A stretch of 64,000 nucleotides of DNA from Anaerostipes sp. MSJ-23 (GTDB taxonomy: Bacteria; Bacillota; Clostridia; Lachnospirales; Lachnospiraceae), in contig NZ_JAHLPY010000010.1 of assembly GCF_018918155.1 (NCBI RefSeq), positions 18,722 to 82,721 of the forward strand, written 5' to 3'. The stretch's first letter is position 1. Every line of letters begins with the position of its first letter. Positions 26,017 to 35,444 of this stretch are shown piece after piece. The notes beneath the pieces are model-generated. The model was not told where the DNA came from, made no database searches, and saw only the letters and a list, made by a program, of their open reading frames with translations. Both the position numbers and the translations under genes were made by a program.

Positions 26017-26703
26017 CTATAAAGTCTCTATTTCCTGTGCAAATGATTTTGTGATTAACTGTGGTCTTGTAATTGCAGATCCAACAACAACACTATATGC
26101 TCCAAGTTCCAACACTCTTTTTGCTTTTTGTGGAGTATTAATATTTCCTTCTGCGATGACCGGATGTTTCACTTTTTTTAAAATTTCTCGAAGAATTTCA
26201 AAATTATTCTTCTCAATTTTTAAATGACTGCTTTGTTTTGTATAGCCAACCAATGTTGTTCCTATAAAATCAAATCCAAGTTCATCTGCATGAATCGCCT
26301 CTTCTACCGTCGAACAATCTGCCATAAATAACTGATTCGGATATTTTTCTTTGACTTTTTGGAAGAAATCATCGACAGAAACTCCTTTGGGACGACTAGA
26401 AACCGTTGCATCTATTGCTATAATTTCTGGTTTTACCTCCATAAGTTCTTCTATTTCTTTCATTGTCGGTGTGATATAAACATCACAGCCTTCATAATTT
26501 CTTTTTACAATTCCAATCACTGGAAGATCAACCGTTTTTTTAATTTCGGAAATATCTTCTTTTGTGTTTGCCCGAATTCCAAAAGCTCCACCTTGCTTTG
26601 CTGCCAAAGCCATTCTTCCCATGATAAAAGAAGAATGAAGAGGTTCCTCTGGCAAAGCCTGACAAGAAACAATTAGTTTTCCTTTGAGATTTTCAATACC
26701 CAT
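26017..26703 (-). CDS. nanE: N-acetylmannosamine-6-phosphate 2-epimerase
   Basis: A 228-residue TIM-barrel enzyme converting ManNAc-6-P to GlcNAc-6-P in sialic acid catabolism. Conserved parts are [14 protein letters not shown] near the N-terminus, [33 protein letters not shown] with the catalytic region, and [10 protein letters not shown]. Length is standard. It leads the operon with a clean AAGGAGG site and promoter. The sialic lyase nanA, kinase nanK and a sialic acid transporter are not in this window, so the pathway's earlier steps must be encoded elsewhere or supplied as ManNAc-6-P by a PTS. Confidence 0.93.
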   Translation of the reverse strand: MGIENLKGKLIVSCQALPEEPLHSSFIMGRMALAAKQGGAFGIRANTKEDISEIKKTVDLPVIGIVKRNYEGCDVYITPTMKEIEELMEVKPEIIAIDATVSSRPKGVSVDDFFQKVKEKYPNQLFMADCSTVEEAIHADELGFDFIGTTLVGYTKQSSHLKIEKNNFEILREILKKVKHPVIAEGNINTPQKAKRVLELGAYSVVVGSAITRPQLITKSFAQEIETL

Positions 26704-26740
26704 TTTGATTTCCTCCTTCTTTGTTTCGTTCTTTATCTCT

Positions 26741-26798
26741 AGTATATCCGCTTTAAAATTATTTTCAATACTTTTGTATTATTCTGAAAGTTCTTTCA
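26741..26798 (-). promoter_or_regulatory. Promoter and candidate RpiR-type operator of the nanE operon
   Basis: Minus-strand TTGAAA (26763-26768) and TATACT (26741-26746) are 16 bases apart. Sixteen bases upstream lies the perfect palindrome TGAAAG-AA-CTTTCA (plus-strand 26785-26798). RpiR-family proteins often bind TGAAA/TTTCA half-sites, so the MurR/RpiR protein of this operon is the obvious candidate. Binding is inferred. Confidence 0.6.
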
Positions 26799-26869
26799 AT
26801 AACAATCGAAAAATATCTTCTTTTGTAAAAAATGAGTTCAAAATTTGTAATTTCTTTCATATTTTTATA

Positions 26870-26898
26870 CAAAAAAAGAAGGTATTGCATACCTTCTT
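26870..26898 (-). terminator. Rho-independent terminator of rnpB
   Basis: A 10-base-pair stem (26876-26885 with 26889-26898) followed leftward by seven T residues, about 20 bases after the RNase P RNA end. Confidence 0.92.
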
Positions 26899-26916
26899 AA
26901 AAAGTCTTTGATCAAA

Positions 26917-27263
26917 CTTAGCCAGACGATAAGCCGGGTTCTGTCATTGAATGGTCATCTATCTCGACTTGCTGTTGCCAGCAAGCTCTAGCGACCCACC
27001 TGAAAACAAATCGGGCCAATTTATCGTTTTCTGTTCGGTCTTGCTTCGGATGAGGTTTACATGTGCCCTGTCTGTTACCAGACAGGCGGTAAGCTCTTAC
27101 CTTGCCTTTCCACCCTTACCGGTAAAACCGGCGGTTTATTTCTGTTGCACTGGCTTGAGGGTTGCCCCTACCGGACGTTATCCGGCATCCTGCCCTATGA
27201 AGCCCGGACTTTCCTCACCATTCCCCTTTCGTCTGAAATGGCGCGACCATTTGTCTGACTAAG
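26917..27263 (-). ncRNA. rnpB: RNase P RNA (bacterial)
   Basis: The catalytic RNA of RNase P, which matures tRNA 5' ends. The two ends pair as helix P1: CTTAGTCAGAC near 27263 with GTCTGGCTAAG near 26917. The universal 5' core GAGGAAAGTCCGGGCTTC and the 3' core ACAGAACCCGGCTTATCG are both present, with AGGGTGGAAAGGCAAGGTAAGAG-like sequence in the specificity domain. About 347 nt long, and apparently of the ancestral A type, as usual for Clostridia. Reading frames inside it are not genes. Confidence 0.97.
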
Positions 27264-27273
27264 CACGTTTGCT

Positions 27274-27302
27274 ATCATATCACAAAAAAACCTTGAAAAC
27301 AA
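27274..27302 (-). promoter_or_regulatory. SigA-type promoter of rnpB
   Basis: Minus-strand TTGTTT (27297-27302) and TATGAT (27274-27279) with 17-base spacing, placing the start within a few bases of the RNA's 5' end. Confidence 0.75.
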
Positions 27303-27339
27303 TATTTATTTGAAAAATCCACGCAAACTTGCAAAATTT

Positions 27340-28995
27340 TTATGTTTCAAAACAACTTCCGCCGATAAATTCTCTCAAAAGTGATGTTTTTGGAATATCT
27401 TCACTCTTAATATTCAAAAAATAATCAAGAAAATTTAAAAGTCTTTTTGCTTCTTGATATTCTGGACAATTTCTTGGAACCGCAAATAATAATGGCTCTG
27501 CATACTGTTTTAGAACAGCCAATTCATAAATCTGTGAAGAATTAAACATAATATCTGCCTCTTCCTGATATGGAAAGATATTATCTTCTTCTCCCTTTCT
27601 TACAGAATCCCATCGTCCAATCGTTTCCTTTGCATCATTGCCTCTCGTCATCGAATCTCTTACGATCCTTCGAAGTAATCTTCCATCAGAACTCGGAATT
27701 CTATTATGTTCATCCAGATTAATCTGGCTTAATGCACTAACATAAATTTTATATTTTGCTTCTCTTGGAAGGTTTCTAGAAAGCTCACCATTTAGTCCAT
27801 GAATTCCTTCAATAACAAGGATATCATCATGGCCTAATTTTAATGTCTTTCCTTTATATTCTCTTTTTCCCGTTACAAAATTATAAGTCGGCATTGAAAT
27901 TTCTTCACCTGCTAAAAGGCAATTCATATGTTTTGTAAAAAGATCAACATCTAATGAAGCAATTGTCTCAAAATTATAATTTCCAAATTCATCTTTTGGA
28001 GATAATTCTCGATCAAGGAAATAATCATCCAAAGAAATCGGATGTGGATTTTTTCCTGCAATTTGCAGCTGAATCGATAATCTGTGAGAAAATGTTGTTT
28101 TTCCAGAAGAAGATGGTCCAGCAATTAAAACAATCTTTTTATGTCCCTGAACAATTTTATCGGCAATTTCTGCCATCAATTTTTCTTGAAGTCCTTCCTG
28201 TAAAAGAATCAAATGATTGGTATTTCCACATGTAATGACTTCATTTAAAGCGCCAACCGTATCGACCCCCATCGTGGCACTCCACTCTCTGGATCGCTGC
28301 ATCACGCGAAACAATTTGGGCTGTGGATAAAATTTCTGAAGTTCTTCTGTCTGATGGCGTTTTGGTGTCTGAAGTACTAACCCATCTTGATAAGGTGATA
28401 CAAGAAATGTTTGAATATAACCTGTTGATGGTGCCATATATCCATAAAAATAATTTTCGTATCCTCCAAGAGAATATAAGTTGGTCTTAGATTCTCTACG
28501 AAAACGAAACAATCTCTGTTTTTCCTTTAATCCAACACCTTCAAAATATTTTTGCGCCTGGTAAGTATCTACTGATGTTTTTTGAATTGGAATATTTTCC
28601 TTACAAATTTCTTCCATTCGCTTTTGTACTTTTAAAGCCATTTGAACATTTACTTGAATATCTCTTACGAGAAATTCACAAAAGGTGCTATTTCCAATAG
28701 AATATTTAATTGAAATATCATCACTGGAACCTTCTCCAAATAAATCTTCGCATGCTTTCAAGAATATAAACATTGCTGTCCGTTTATAAGTCATATACCC
28801 AGCTTCCTGTGCTAGTGTAACAAATTCTACCTGACAGTTTTTCTCAACTGGTTGAAATAATTCTTTTAATTTACCGTTCACATAGGCGAGTAAAATAACT
28901 GGTTCTCCCTTTTTTTGTACTTTATCTGCAAGTTCCTGAAAGGTTGTACCAGCTTCTACCGTGTAATCTACACCTTTTATAGTTACATGATACAT
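27340..28995 (-). CDS. Nucleoside (uridine-type) kinase with N-terminal TGS and ThrRS-like domains
   Basis: A 551-residue protein with three parts: a TGS domain (residues 1-60, starting MYHVTIKGVDYTVEAG), a region resembling the editing/second additional domain of threonyl-tRNA synthetase, and a C-terminal phosphoribulokinase/uridine kinase domain with Walker A VLIAGPSSSGKTTF and DDYFLDRE. The kinase part should phosphorylate uridine/cytidine or a related substrate; the function of the tRNA-synthetase-like part is unknown. This architecture recurs in Clostridia. An AGGAG at 29006-29010 suits either an ATG at 28995 or 29001; longer starts would overlap the Nif3-like gene. It follows that gene closely. 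Confidence 0.85.
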   Translation of the reverse strand: MYHVTIKGVDYTVEAGTTFQELADKVQKKGEPVILLAYVNGKLKELFQPVEKNCQVEFVTLAQEAGYMTYKRTAMFIFLKACEDLFGEGSSDDISIKYSIGNSTFCEFLVRDIQVNVQMALKVQKRMEEICKENIPIQKTSVDTYQAQKYFEGVGLKEKQRLFRFRRESKTNLYSLGGYENYFYGYMAPSTGYIQTFLVSPYQDGLVLQTPKRHQTEELQKFYPQPKLFRVMQRSREWSATMGVDTVGALNEVITCGNTNHLILLQEGLQEKLMAEIADKIVQGHKKIVLIAGPSSSGKTTFSHRLSIQLQIAGKNPHPISLDDYFLDRELSPKDEFGNYNFETIASLDVDLFTKHMNCLLAGEEISMPTYNFVTGKREYKGKTLKLGHDDILVIEGIHGLNGELSRNLPREAKYKIYVSALSQINLDEHNRIPSSDGRLLRRIVRDSMTRGNDAKETIGRWDSVRKGEEDNIFPYQEEADIMFNSSQIYELAVLKQYAEPLLFAVPRNCPEYQEAKRLLNFLDYFLNIKSEDIPKTSLLREFIGGSCFET

Positions 28996-29011
28996 TCGCA
29001 TCACACTCCTT

Positions 29012-29800
29012 TTAAATGACTTTGTAAGGAACTCCTGCTTTATAAGAAATAATTTCACACTCTGGTAACTTATCAGAAAGCAACTGACTCATATCATCAA
29101 TAAAGATTTGTTCCAATCCATAATGTCCAGCATCTATGATAGAAAGACCCATATCTATAGCGTCCAATCCTTCATGATGACCAATATCTCCAGTAATCAA
29201 AACGTCCGCTTGTTTTTTTACTGCCTCATAAATCATACTTCTACCAGATCCAGGAACAAATGCAAGCTTTTGCACCTTATGTTCTAAATCTCCAAAAATA
29301 GTAATACTATCCAAAGAAAATGCCTTCTTGATTTTCTGTCCATATGCCTCCAGAGTCACAGGTTTTGTAAGATTTCCAATCATTCCTATGCCTTTTCCTT
29401 CTTCTCTGAGTTTTGGATTTTTTGTAAGCTCTAATGCTTCCTGTGGACAAAATGAAAGTCTCTTTGCAATTTGTTCTCCCATTCTACACACATCATAGTT
29501 CGTGTGCATTCCATAACAACTGATCTGATGATGAATCAATTGTAACATTTTCTTTTGAATAAAGTTTTCATCTGTACACCTTTTCATAGAGGAAAATATG
29601 ATTGGATGATGTGCAAGAATAAAGTCCGCACCAACTTCTATTGCTTTTTCAACTACTTCATTCGTAATATCAAGAACTACTAAGATTTTTTTGACTTCTT
29701 GTGTTCTATCACCAATCAAAAATCCTGGATTATCCCAACCTTCCGCCGCATAAAGCGGTACTTCTTGTTCCAAAATTTCTATGATATCCCTACATTTCAT
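29012..29800 (-). CDS. Nif3-like dinuclear metal center protein (YqfO type)
   Basis: A 262-residue member of the Nif3/YqfO (GTP cyclohydrolase 1 type 2) family, which forms hexamers around a two-metal site. Visible metal-binding segments are ILAHHPIIFSSMK (His pair), GMHTNYD, and the C-terminal ITGDIGHHEGLDA plus DAGHYGLEQIFID. No PII-like insert domain is present, so it is the short form. Biochemical role is unsettled in the family. It overlaps trmK by 11 bases, a conserved gene pair in Firmicutes, downstream of rpoD. Confidence 0.9.
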   Translation of the reverse strand: MKCRDIIEILEQEVPLYAAEGWDNPGFLIGDRTQEVKKILVVLDITNEVVEKAIEVGADFILAHHPIIFSSMKRCTDENFIQKKMLQLIHHQISCYGMHTNYDVCRMGEQIAKRLSFCPQEALELTKNPKLREEGKGIGMIGNLTKPVTLEAYGQKIKKAFSLDSITIFGDLEHKVQKLAFVPGSGRSMIYEAVKKQADVLITGDIGHHEGLDAIDMGLSIIDAGHYGLEQIFIDDMSQLLSDKLPECEIISYKAGVPYKVI

Positions 29801-30485
29801 AATATCCGAACGCCTCCCTTATATAATCACACATCGTAAGTATTTCCTCTCTGCGTTGCCGAATATGCTCTTTTTCACTATCATTTAAATATTTTAATAT
29901 TTCTCCATATTTTTGATACTGCAAATCCATGTATTCTAAAAGTATCGGATCTTGATTTTTTAATAGTTTTTCTCCAAAGTAATAAAAACATTCTTTTTCA
30001 TAGATTTCTTTTCCATGAATCGCGCGTATAATTATATAATATTTTCCATCTTCTTTTACCATAGCTTCTTTTGCAATCAAAAATCCATGGTCATGAAGAA
30101 AATGCCGCACTTTTTCCAAGTGAGACTGTGGCGAAAGAATCATTTCTTTGATTTCTTTTAATTTTTCCAGATCATTTTCAAGAATCTTAACAACAAGATC
30201 CCCTCCCATTCCTGCAATGACAAGAGAATCAACTTCCGTTTGTGGAAGTTGATTCAATCCATCTGATAGAATGCATGTGATCTGATCTTGTGCATCCATT
30301 TCTTTTATATGTTGCCTCGCCCGGCTTAGCGGTTCCTTTCCTACATCCATTGCAAATGCTTTTGGACATTTACCGCTTTTGACCAAATCGATCGGTATGT
30401 ATCCATGATCTGTTCCAATATCCGCCACACATAATCCTTTCGTTACGAAAGATGCAATGGTTTTTAAACGGTTTGACAATTCCAT
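29790..30485 (-). CDS. trmK: tRNA (adenine(22)-N(1))-methyltransferase
   Basis: A 231-residue class I SAM methyltransferase of the TrmK/YqfN family, which methylates A22 in the D-loop region of some tRNAs. The SAM motif VADIGTDHGYIPIDLV (about residue 19) and the IAGMGGDLVVKIL signature with the GMGG loop are clear, as is ILSPQSHLEKVR. It follows rpoD by about 11 bases and overlaps the Nif3-like gene, the same order as rpoD/sigA-trmK-yqfO in other Firmicutes. Confidence 0.93.
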   Translation of the reverse strand: MELSNRLKTIASFVTKGLCVADIGTDHGYIPIDLVKSGKCPKAFAMDVGKEPLSRARQHIKEMDAQDQITCILSDGLNQLPQTEVDSLVIAGMGGDLVVKILENDLEKLKEIKEMILSPQSHLEKVRHFLHDHGFLIAKEAMVKEDGKYYIIIRAIHGKEIYEKECFYYFGEKLLKNQDPILLEYMDLQYQKYGEILKYLNDSEKEHIRQRREEILTMCDYIREAFGYYEM

Positions 30486-30495
30486 AGGCTACACC

Positions 30496-31704
30496 TTAAT
30501 CTAAATAGTCTTTTAATTTTCTGCTACGACTTGGATGTCTTAATTTGCGCAATGCTTTTGCTTCAATCTGTCGGATACGTTCTCTTGTAACGTTAAATTC
30601 TTTTCCAACTTCTTCTAGCGTTCTTGCACGGCTATCATCGAGCCCAAAACGCAATCTTAATACTTTCTGTTCTCTTTCTGTTAATGTTCCAAGAACTTCA
30701 TCAAGCTGCTCTTTTAATAAAGTAAAAGCTGCTGCATCCGCTGGTACTGGTACATTTTCATCCTGAATAAAATCTCCAAGATGACTGTCTTCCTCTTCAC
30801 CAATTGGAGTTTCCAAAGATACTGGTTCTTGAGAAATTTTAAGGATCTCTCGAACACGCTCTACCGGAATATCCATTTCTTCTGCAATTTCTTCTGGAGA
30901 AGGTTCTCTTCCAAGTTCCTGTAGTAACTGTCTAGATACACGAATGAGTTTATTAATTGTTTCTACCATATGAACCGGAATACGAATCGTTCTTGCCTGA
31001 TCGGCAATTGCTCTTGTAATTGCCTGACGAATCCACCAAGTTGCATACGTACTAAATTTATATCCTTTTCGGTAATCAAATTTTTCTACTGCTTTAATCA
31101 ACCCAAGATTTCCTTCTTGAATTAGATCAAGAAACAGCATTCCACGTCCAACATAACGTTTTGCAATACTTACAACAAGACGTAAGTTTGCCTCTGCCAG
31201 TTTTTTCTTAGCGGCATCACCCTTCGCGATGTAACGTTTCTGTTCCTTGATTTTTTCTTCCAGCTCTTTTTTCTCGTCTTCATTTTTTGCATTTTCTAGC
31301 TGTTCTTTGAGTTTCTCAATTTCTTCTTCTGCCTGATTTCCATCTTCCATTTTTTGAGCAAGATTAATTTCTTCATCTGCACTAAGAAGTGGTACTTTAC
31401 CAATTTCTTTTAAATACATACGCACAGGATCTTCAATACTGATCCCATCTGGTACAGCAATTTCTGTCTCATCATCTAAAGTATCATCCAAATCATCATC
31501 GTCATCCTCCACTGCTGCCAGTGTCAAAACATCGATTCCATTTTGTTCCAGATAATCATAAATTGCTTCCATCATATCAGATGTCAATTTCATATCTTTA
31601 AAATAAGATTCAATCTGTGCATACTCCAGAAAATTTTTATTCTTTTTTCCAAGTTCGATTAATCCAGAGAGTTTCTCACTGAATTGTTCCATTGTACCTT
31701 CCAT
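30496..31704 (-). CDS. rpoD: RNA polymerase primary sigma factor RpoD (SigA)
   Basis: The 402-residue housekeeping sigma factor. A divergent region 1.1 with an acidic DDDDDLDD linker (about 65-75) is followed by region 1.2 ([16 protein letters not shown]), a glutamate/lysine-rich insert (about 125-155), region 2 with [34 protein letters not shown] and RTIRIPVHM, region 3, and region 4 with [19 protein letters not shown]. All recognition residues for standard -10/-35 promoters are present, consistent with the promoters seen in this window. It lies 36 bases after dnaG, the classic macromolecular synthesis operon order. AAAGGA precedes the start. Confidence 0.97.
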   Translation of the reverse strand: MEGTMEQFSEKLSGLIELGKKNKNFLEYAQIESYFKDMKLTSDMMEAIYDYLEQNGIDVLTLAAVEDDDDDLDDTLDDETEIAVPDGISIEDPVRMYLKEIGKVPLLSADEEINLAQKMEDGNQAEEEIEKLKEQLENAKNEDEKKELEEKIKEQKRYIAKGDAAKKKLAEANLRLVVSIAKRYVGRGMLFLDLIQEGNLGLIKAVEKFDYRKGYKFSTYATWWIRQAITRAIADQARTIRIPVHMVETINKLIRVSRQLLQELGREPSPEEIAEEMDIPVERVREILKISQEPVSLETPIGEEEDSHLGDFIQDENVPVPADAAAFTLLKEQLDEVLGTLTEREQKVLRLRFGLDDSRARTLEEVGKEFNVTRERIRQIEAKALRKLRHPSRSRKLKDYLD

Positions 31705-31740
31705 AGTTCGTCCTTTCTTCTCATTTCTATTGTAACCAAC

Positions 31741-33513
31741 CTATATTGAAATATGCAGTTTTAAAAGACTGCTCTTTTCCTGAATCAGCTCCTGCCATTT
31801 CAAAATATCATTTGTTGCATTCATCTGTTGTTCAATACTTTCTTCTTTTACCCGCCGAACAATATCTGTCAGCGCCTTATCATTATCTTCCGGTGACGGA
31901 GCCATCTTAAGCGTTGTATTAAATAATTCCGCTATTTTTTTCTGATCCTTAGGATCCGTATACTGATTAAGAATTCTCGCCGGAATCACTTTCTTTTCCT
32001 TTTCATACTGTTCAAATAGCATCAGTGCCACTCCATGATAAATCGGATCATGAAAATCCTCTGGACTAATAATGCCATTTAATTTTTCAAATAAAACTGG
32101 TTCGTTTACGAACCATGTGAGTAATAATTTTTGTGGCTGCCTCTTTTTCTCCTGTTTGTCTTCCTCCGGTGCTACCCTTCTTTCTTCTCTTTTCATCCGC
32201 TGACGTTCTTGTTGTGTAATATACCCATTACTTCCATAATCATCCACCAAGTCTTGAAACTCCTTAGGACTGATGAAATATTCTCTAGAAACAGCTTCGA
32301 TAAAATTTTTTCTTTCCAAAGGATCTACAATTCCTGCCAACACTTTTGCAGCTTCATGCTGAAATTTTGTTTTTTCTCCAGGATCATTTTGATCATATTG
32401 ACCGGACAATGTTTCAATCTCAAACATAACACAATTCTGTGCTTTTTTAATACGTTCCTCTAATGCCGCAGCTCCCATATTTTTTACAAATTCATCAGGA
32501 TCTTTATATGGCGAAAGATTCAAAACTCGAACGTTCAGTCCAGCATCTTTTAAAATTGGAATCGCACGTAAAATGGCTCTCTGTCCTGCCTCGTCATTAT
32601 CAAAAGATAAAATAACATTTTCTGTATAACGCCTAAGGAGCATACCATGACCACTCGTAAATGCGGTTCCTAAAGCTGCAACGGCATTGGTAAATCCTGC
32701 CTGGTGCATAGAAATTACATCCATGTATCCTTCACATAAAATGATTTCCCTTCTTCTAGAACTTCTTGCAAAATTCAATCCATATAAATTTCTGCTTTTA
32801 TCAAAAAGTTTTGTCTCTCTGGAATTTAAATACTTAGGAGTTCCATCTCCCATAACTCTTCCACCAAATCCAATCACACGATTATTTACATCCATAATTG
32901 GAAACATGACACGATTCCAAAATTTATCACTACCCCCTTTTTGTTCATTAAGTGTCACAAGTGCTGAATCTTTCAATTCTTCATCACTGAATCCTTTGCT
33001 TTTTAAAAAGCGATAGAGATCATCATGATAAATATCGGAATAGCCAAGGCCAAATCTTCGAATCGTATCTTCTGTAATTCCACGATTTTTAAAATAGGCC
33101 ATCGCCTTTTCGCCTCGCTTACTTTGAAGAAGGCAATAAAAATAATTGGCTGCTTGCTTATTCATTTCCCGAAGTCTAGCCTTTTCATCCATTTTCCGCC
33201 GGTCCTCATCATTCAGCTCTTCCTGTGGCAGCTGCATTCCTGCACGTTCTGCTAAAAAACGGACGGCTTCTGGAAACGAAAAATTTTCATATTCCATCAG
33301 AAATGTATAAACATTTCCTCCGGCACCACAACCAAAACAATAATACATTTGTTTTTCTCTGCTTACAGAAAAAGACGGAGACTTTTCATTATGAAATGGA
33401 CACAGTCCAAAATAAGAACTGCCCTTTTTTTTCAGTGGTACATAACCGGAAATCACATCCACGATATCATTGCGGCTTCGCACTTCTTCGATAATGTCTT
33501 CTCCATACATCAT
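31741..33513 (-). CDS. dnaG: DNA primase
   Basis: A 590-residue replication primase. The N-terminal CHC2 zinc finger is seen in CPFHNEKSPSFSVS and CFGCGAGGNVYTF (about residues 38-72). The TOPRIM catalytic core contains ILCEGYMDVISM and LSFDNDEAGQRA, and a C-terminal helical region (after about 430) should contact the DnaB-type helicase. Length is normal. It precedes rpoD as in the common dnaG-rpoD arrangement, without rpsU in front. Confidence 0.96.
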   Translation of the reverse strand: MMYGEDIIEEVRSRNDIVDVISGYVPLKKKGSSYFGLCPFHNEKSPSFSVSREKQMYYCFGCGAGGNVYTFLMEYENFSFPEAVRFLAERAGMQLPQEELNDEDRRKMDEKARLREMNKQAANYFYCLLQSKRGEKAMAYFKNRGITEDTIRRFGLGYSDIYHDDLYRFLKSKGFSDEELKDSALVTLNEQKGGSDKFWNRVMFPIMDVNNRVIGFGGRVMGDGTPKYLNSRETKLFDKSRNLYGLNFARSSRRREIILCEGYMDVISMHQAGFTNAVAALGTAFTSGHGMLLRRYTENVILSFDNDEAGQRAILRAIPILKDAGLNVRVLNLSPYKDPDEFVKNMGAAALEERIKKAQNCVMFEIETLSGQYDQNDPGEKTKFQHEAAKVLAGIVDPLERKNFIEAVSREYFISPKEFQDLVDDYGSNGYITQQERQRMKREERRVAPEEDKQEKKRQPQKLLLTWFVNEPVLFEKLNGIISPEDFHDPIYHGVALMLFEQYEKEKKVIPARILNQYTDPKDQKKIAELFNTTLKMAPSPEDNDKALTDIVRRVKEESIEQQMNATNDILKWQELIQEKSSLLKLHISI

Positions 33514-33606
33514 GTGCTCTTCCCTCCTTGTCCTGAAAAGTTCTCTCTATTATAATATTCTACATTTTCTGCCGAATTCCTTTTTTTATTTTGAACTTTT
33601 TTCATT

Positions 33607-34617
33607 TTATGTTTCTAACCAAAACTTCGGTATAAAAATGTCTTGATATTTTTCAATTGCGTAATGATCCGTCATCCCTGCAATATAATCGCAGACCGCT
33701 TGTTCTCTTGAATCCCCTTTATGTTTTATCCTATCTTGATGATCCTTTGGCAATTGTTCAATATGCGAAAGATAATATTCATATAACGGGGCTATAATAT
33801 TGGTAACTTTTTCTTCTTCTTTTTTTGTATCCGGATCTGTATACACATGTTCAAACATAAAGGATCGAAGACCAAACATTGCCTGATATATCGAATCGGA
33901 CATGCAAATATCATTTTTTCCCTCACTTTCCCGAACAATATCAAGAATCATCGTATTGGTTCTTTCCCGAAAGGAATGTCCTAATACCTTCGTATATTGC
34001 ATCGGAAGATCTTCTTCTTTTAAAATTTTTGCCCGAATTGAATCATCAATATCATGATTGATATATGCAATTTTATCGGCTAGACGAACAATTTTTCCTT
34101 CCATCGTTGCAGGCATACTTTTGATCGAATGATGCTCCATTCCATCAAGAACTTCCCATGTCAGATTTAACCCTTTCCCGTTTTTTTCAAGATACCTTAC
34201 AATACGCACACTCTGACTACTATGTTTAAAACCTAATGGATTCATTTCATTTAAAACCTTTTCACCTGCATGTCCAAACGGTGTATGTCCAAGATCATGG
34301 CCAAGAGCAATCGCTTCGGTTAACGACTCATTTAAACGTAGGGCACATGCAATGGTTCTTGCATTTTGTGATACTTCCAACGTATGAACCAATCTTGTTC
34401 GATAATGATCTCCCTTAGGCGATAAAAATACTTGTGTCTTATCTTTTAAGCGGCGAAAAGCCTTGGAGTGAAGAATGCGATCCCGATCCCGCTGATAACA
34501 GGTACGAATTTCACATTCCACTTCAGGCTTCTCTCTTCCTTTTGTATCCATACTAAGCATTGCATAAACGCTGAGATTCTCTTTTTCTGATAATTCCTGT
34601 TTTTCTCTGATCTCCAT
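33607..34617 (-). CDS. dgt: Deoxyguanosinetriphosphate triphosphohydrolase-like protein (HD domain)
   Basis: A 336-residue HD-domain phosphohydrolase of the dGTPase (Dgt) family, releasing triphosphate from dNTPs. Metal ligands are visible: RLVHTLEVSQ (H), ALGHDLGHTPFGHAGE (HD and later H) and AYINHDIDDS. The shorter length and N-terminus RTCYQRDRDRILHSKAFRRLKDKTQVF match the Gram-positive type. The ATG at 34617 follows AAGGAGG; a TTG one codon earlier is less likely. It lies ahead of dnaG-rpoD, a common clostridial order. Confidence 0.92.
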   Translation of the reverse strand: MEIREKQELSEKENLSVYAMLSMDTKGREKPEVECEIRTCYQRDRDRILHSKAFRRLKDKTQVFLSPKGDHYRTRLVHTLEVSQNARTIACALRLNESLTEAIALGHDLGHTPFGHAGEKVLNEMNPLGFKHSSQSVRIVRYLEKNGKGLNLTWEVLDGMEHHSIKSMPATMEGKIVRLADKIAYINHDIDDSIRAKILKEEDLPMQYTKVLGHSFRERTNTMILDIVRESEGKNDICMSDSIYQAMFGLRSFMFEHVYTDPDTKKEEEKVTNIIAPLYEYYLSHIEQLPKDHQDRIKHKGDSREQAVCDYIAGMTDHYAIEKYQDIFIPKFWLET

Positions 34618-34652
34618 CAAACCCTCCTTATCTTTATAAGAAATTTTTTCTT

Positions 34653-35432
34653 TTAAGAATTTGAAGGTGTAATATCAGCCTCCATCACAGAAATCGCATC
34701 TAACGATACCTTCATGATTTCTTTGATTTCTTCCACTGTCATTGATAAGTATTCGGCCAACTCTTCTGCTTTTGGCTCTCTGCCAAGTTCTTTTGCTAAA
34801 TGCGTTGATGCTTCATCTAAGCGATTCGCTTTTATAGCAATCTGTTGTCCAATATTATCAGATCCTTTTTGAACCGCAATTGCATCCAACATACAGTCTT
34901 CAATAATTCCTTTTGCATGACGCATAAAAGCATCTTTATCATCTCCGCTAAACGATGCCATAGCTTCTAAAAGTCCAATATTTCCTTCTTGGATCAAATC
35001 TGCAAATAAAACACCTTTTCCCTGATGTTCCCTTGCGATTTCCACAACGAGAGGAAGGAGACACTGAATTACCTGATCTCCATCTGTTCTTTTTGCAAGC
35101 CATTTTTTTAAAACTTCCTGTTGTTCTTCCACAGAAATAGAAAGATCCTGAAGCTCTTCCTCATAAAACTGAACAATAGAAGAATCTTCTTCTAAACTTT
35201 CTGATTTTGTTTCTGCAACGGATGTTTCTTCCATTTCTTTTTTGGTTTTTTCATAACCAATGACACGAATTCCGGCTTCTTCATATGTATCAAATAATAA
35301 TTTCTGTGCCGATTCATCTAAAGAAAGATCACTAAAGTAATCAAGCAATTCTTCTTTAGAAATCTGATTACCATTTGTTTTGGCAATCGACAACATTTCT
35401 TCCATTCCTTTTAAAAATGCACTTTTATCCAT
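34653..35432 (-). CDS. Sigma-70-like protein lacking region 4 and intact region 2.3-2.4
   Basis: A 259-residue protein clearly derived from a primary sigma factor. Residues 1-60 resemble sigma region 1.1 of this genome's RpoD (helical, ending EEAGIRVIGYE beside EQNGIDVL in RpoD). Residues 124-160 are a good region 2.1-2.2, including FADLIQEGNIGLLEAM, the core-polymerase (beta-prime coiled-coil) contact. Residues 196-245 match region 3 (LAKELGREPKAEELAEYL). The region 2.3-2.4 aromatic melting/-10 residues ([11 protein letters not shown] in RpoD) are replaced by DDKDAFMRHAKG, and region 4 is absent. It probably binds core RNA polymerase without normal promoter recognition. It lies near dgt-dnaG-rpoD. 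Confidence 0.8.
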   Translation of the reverse strand: MDKSAFLKGMEEMLSIAKTNGNQISKEELLDYFSDLSLDESAQKLLFDTYEEAGIRVIGYEKTKKEMEETSVAETKSESLEEDSSIVQFYEEELQDLSISVEEQQEVLKKWLAKRTDGDQVIQCLLPLVVEIAREHQGKGVLFADLIQEGNIGLLEAMASFSGDDKDAFMRHAKGIIEDCMLDAIAVQKGSDNIGQQIAIKANRLDEASTHLAKELGREPKAEELAEYLSMTVEEIKEIMKVSLDAISVMEADITPSNS

Positions 35433-35444
35433 CGTTTTCTCCTT

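Noticed and set aside
26951..27262. Two overlapping plus-strand reading frames of 65-103 residues
   Set aside because: They lie entirely within RNase P RNA on the opposite strand.
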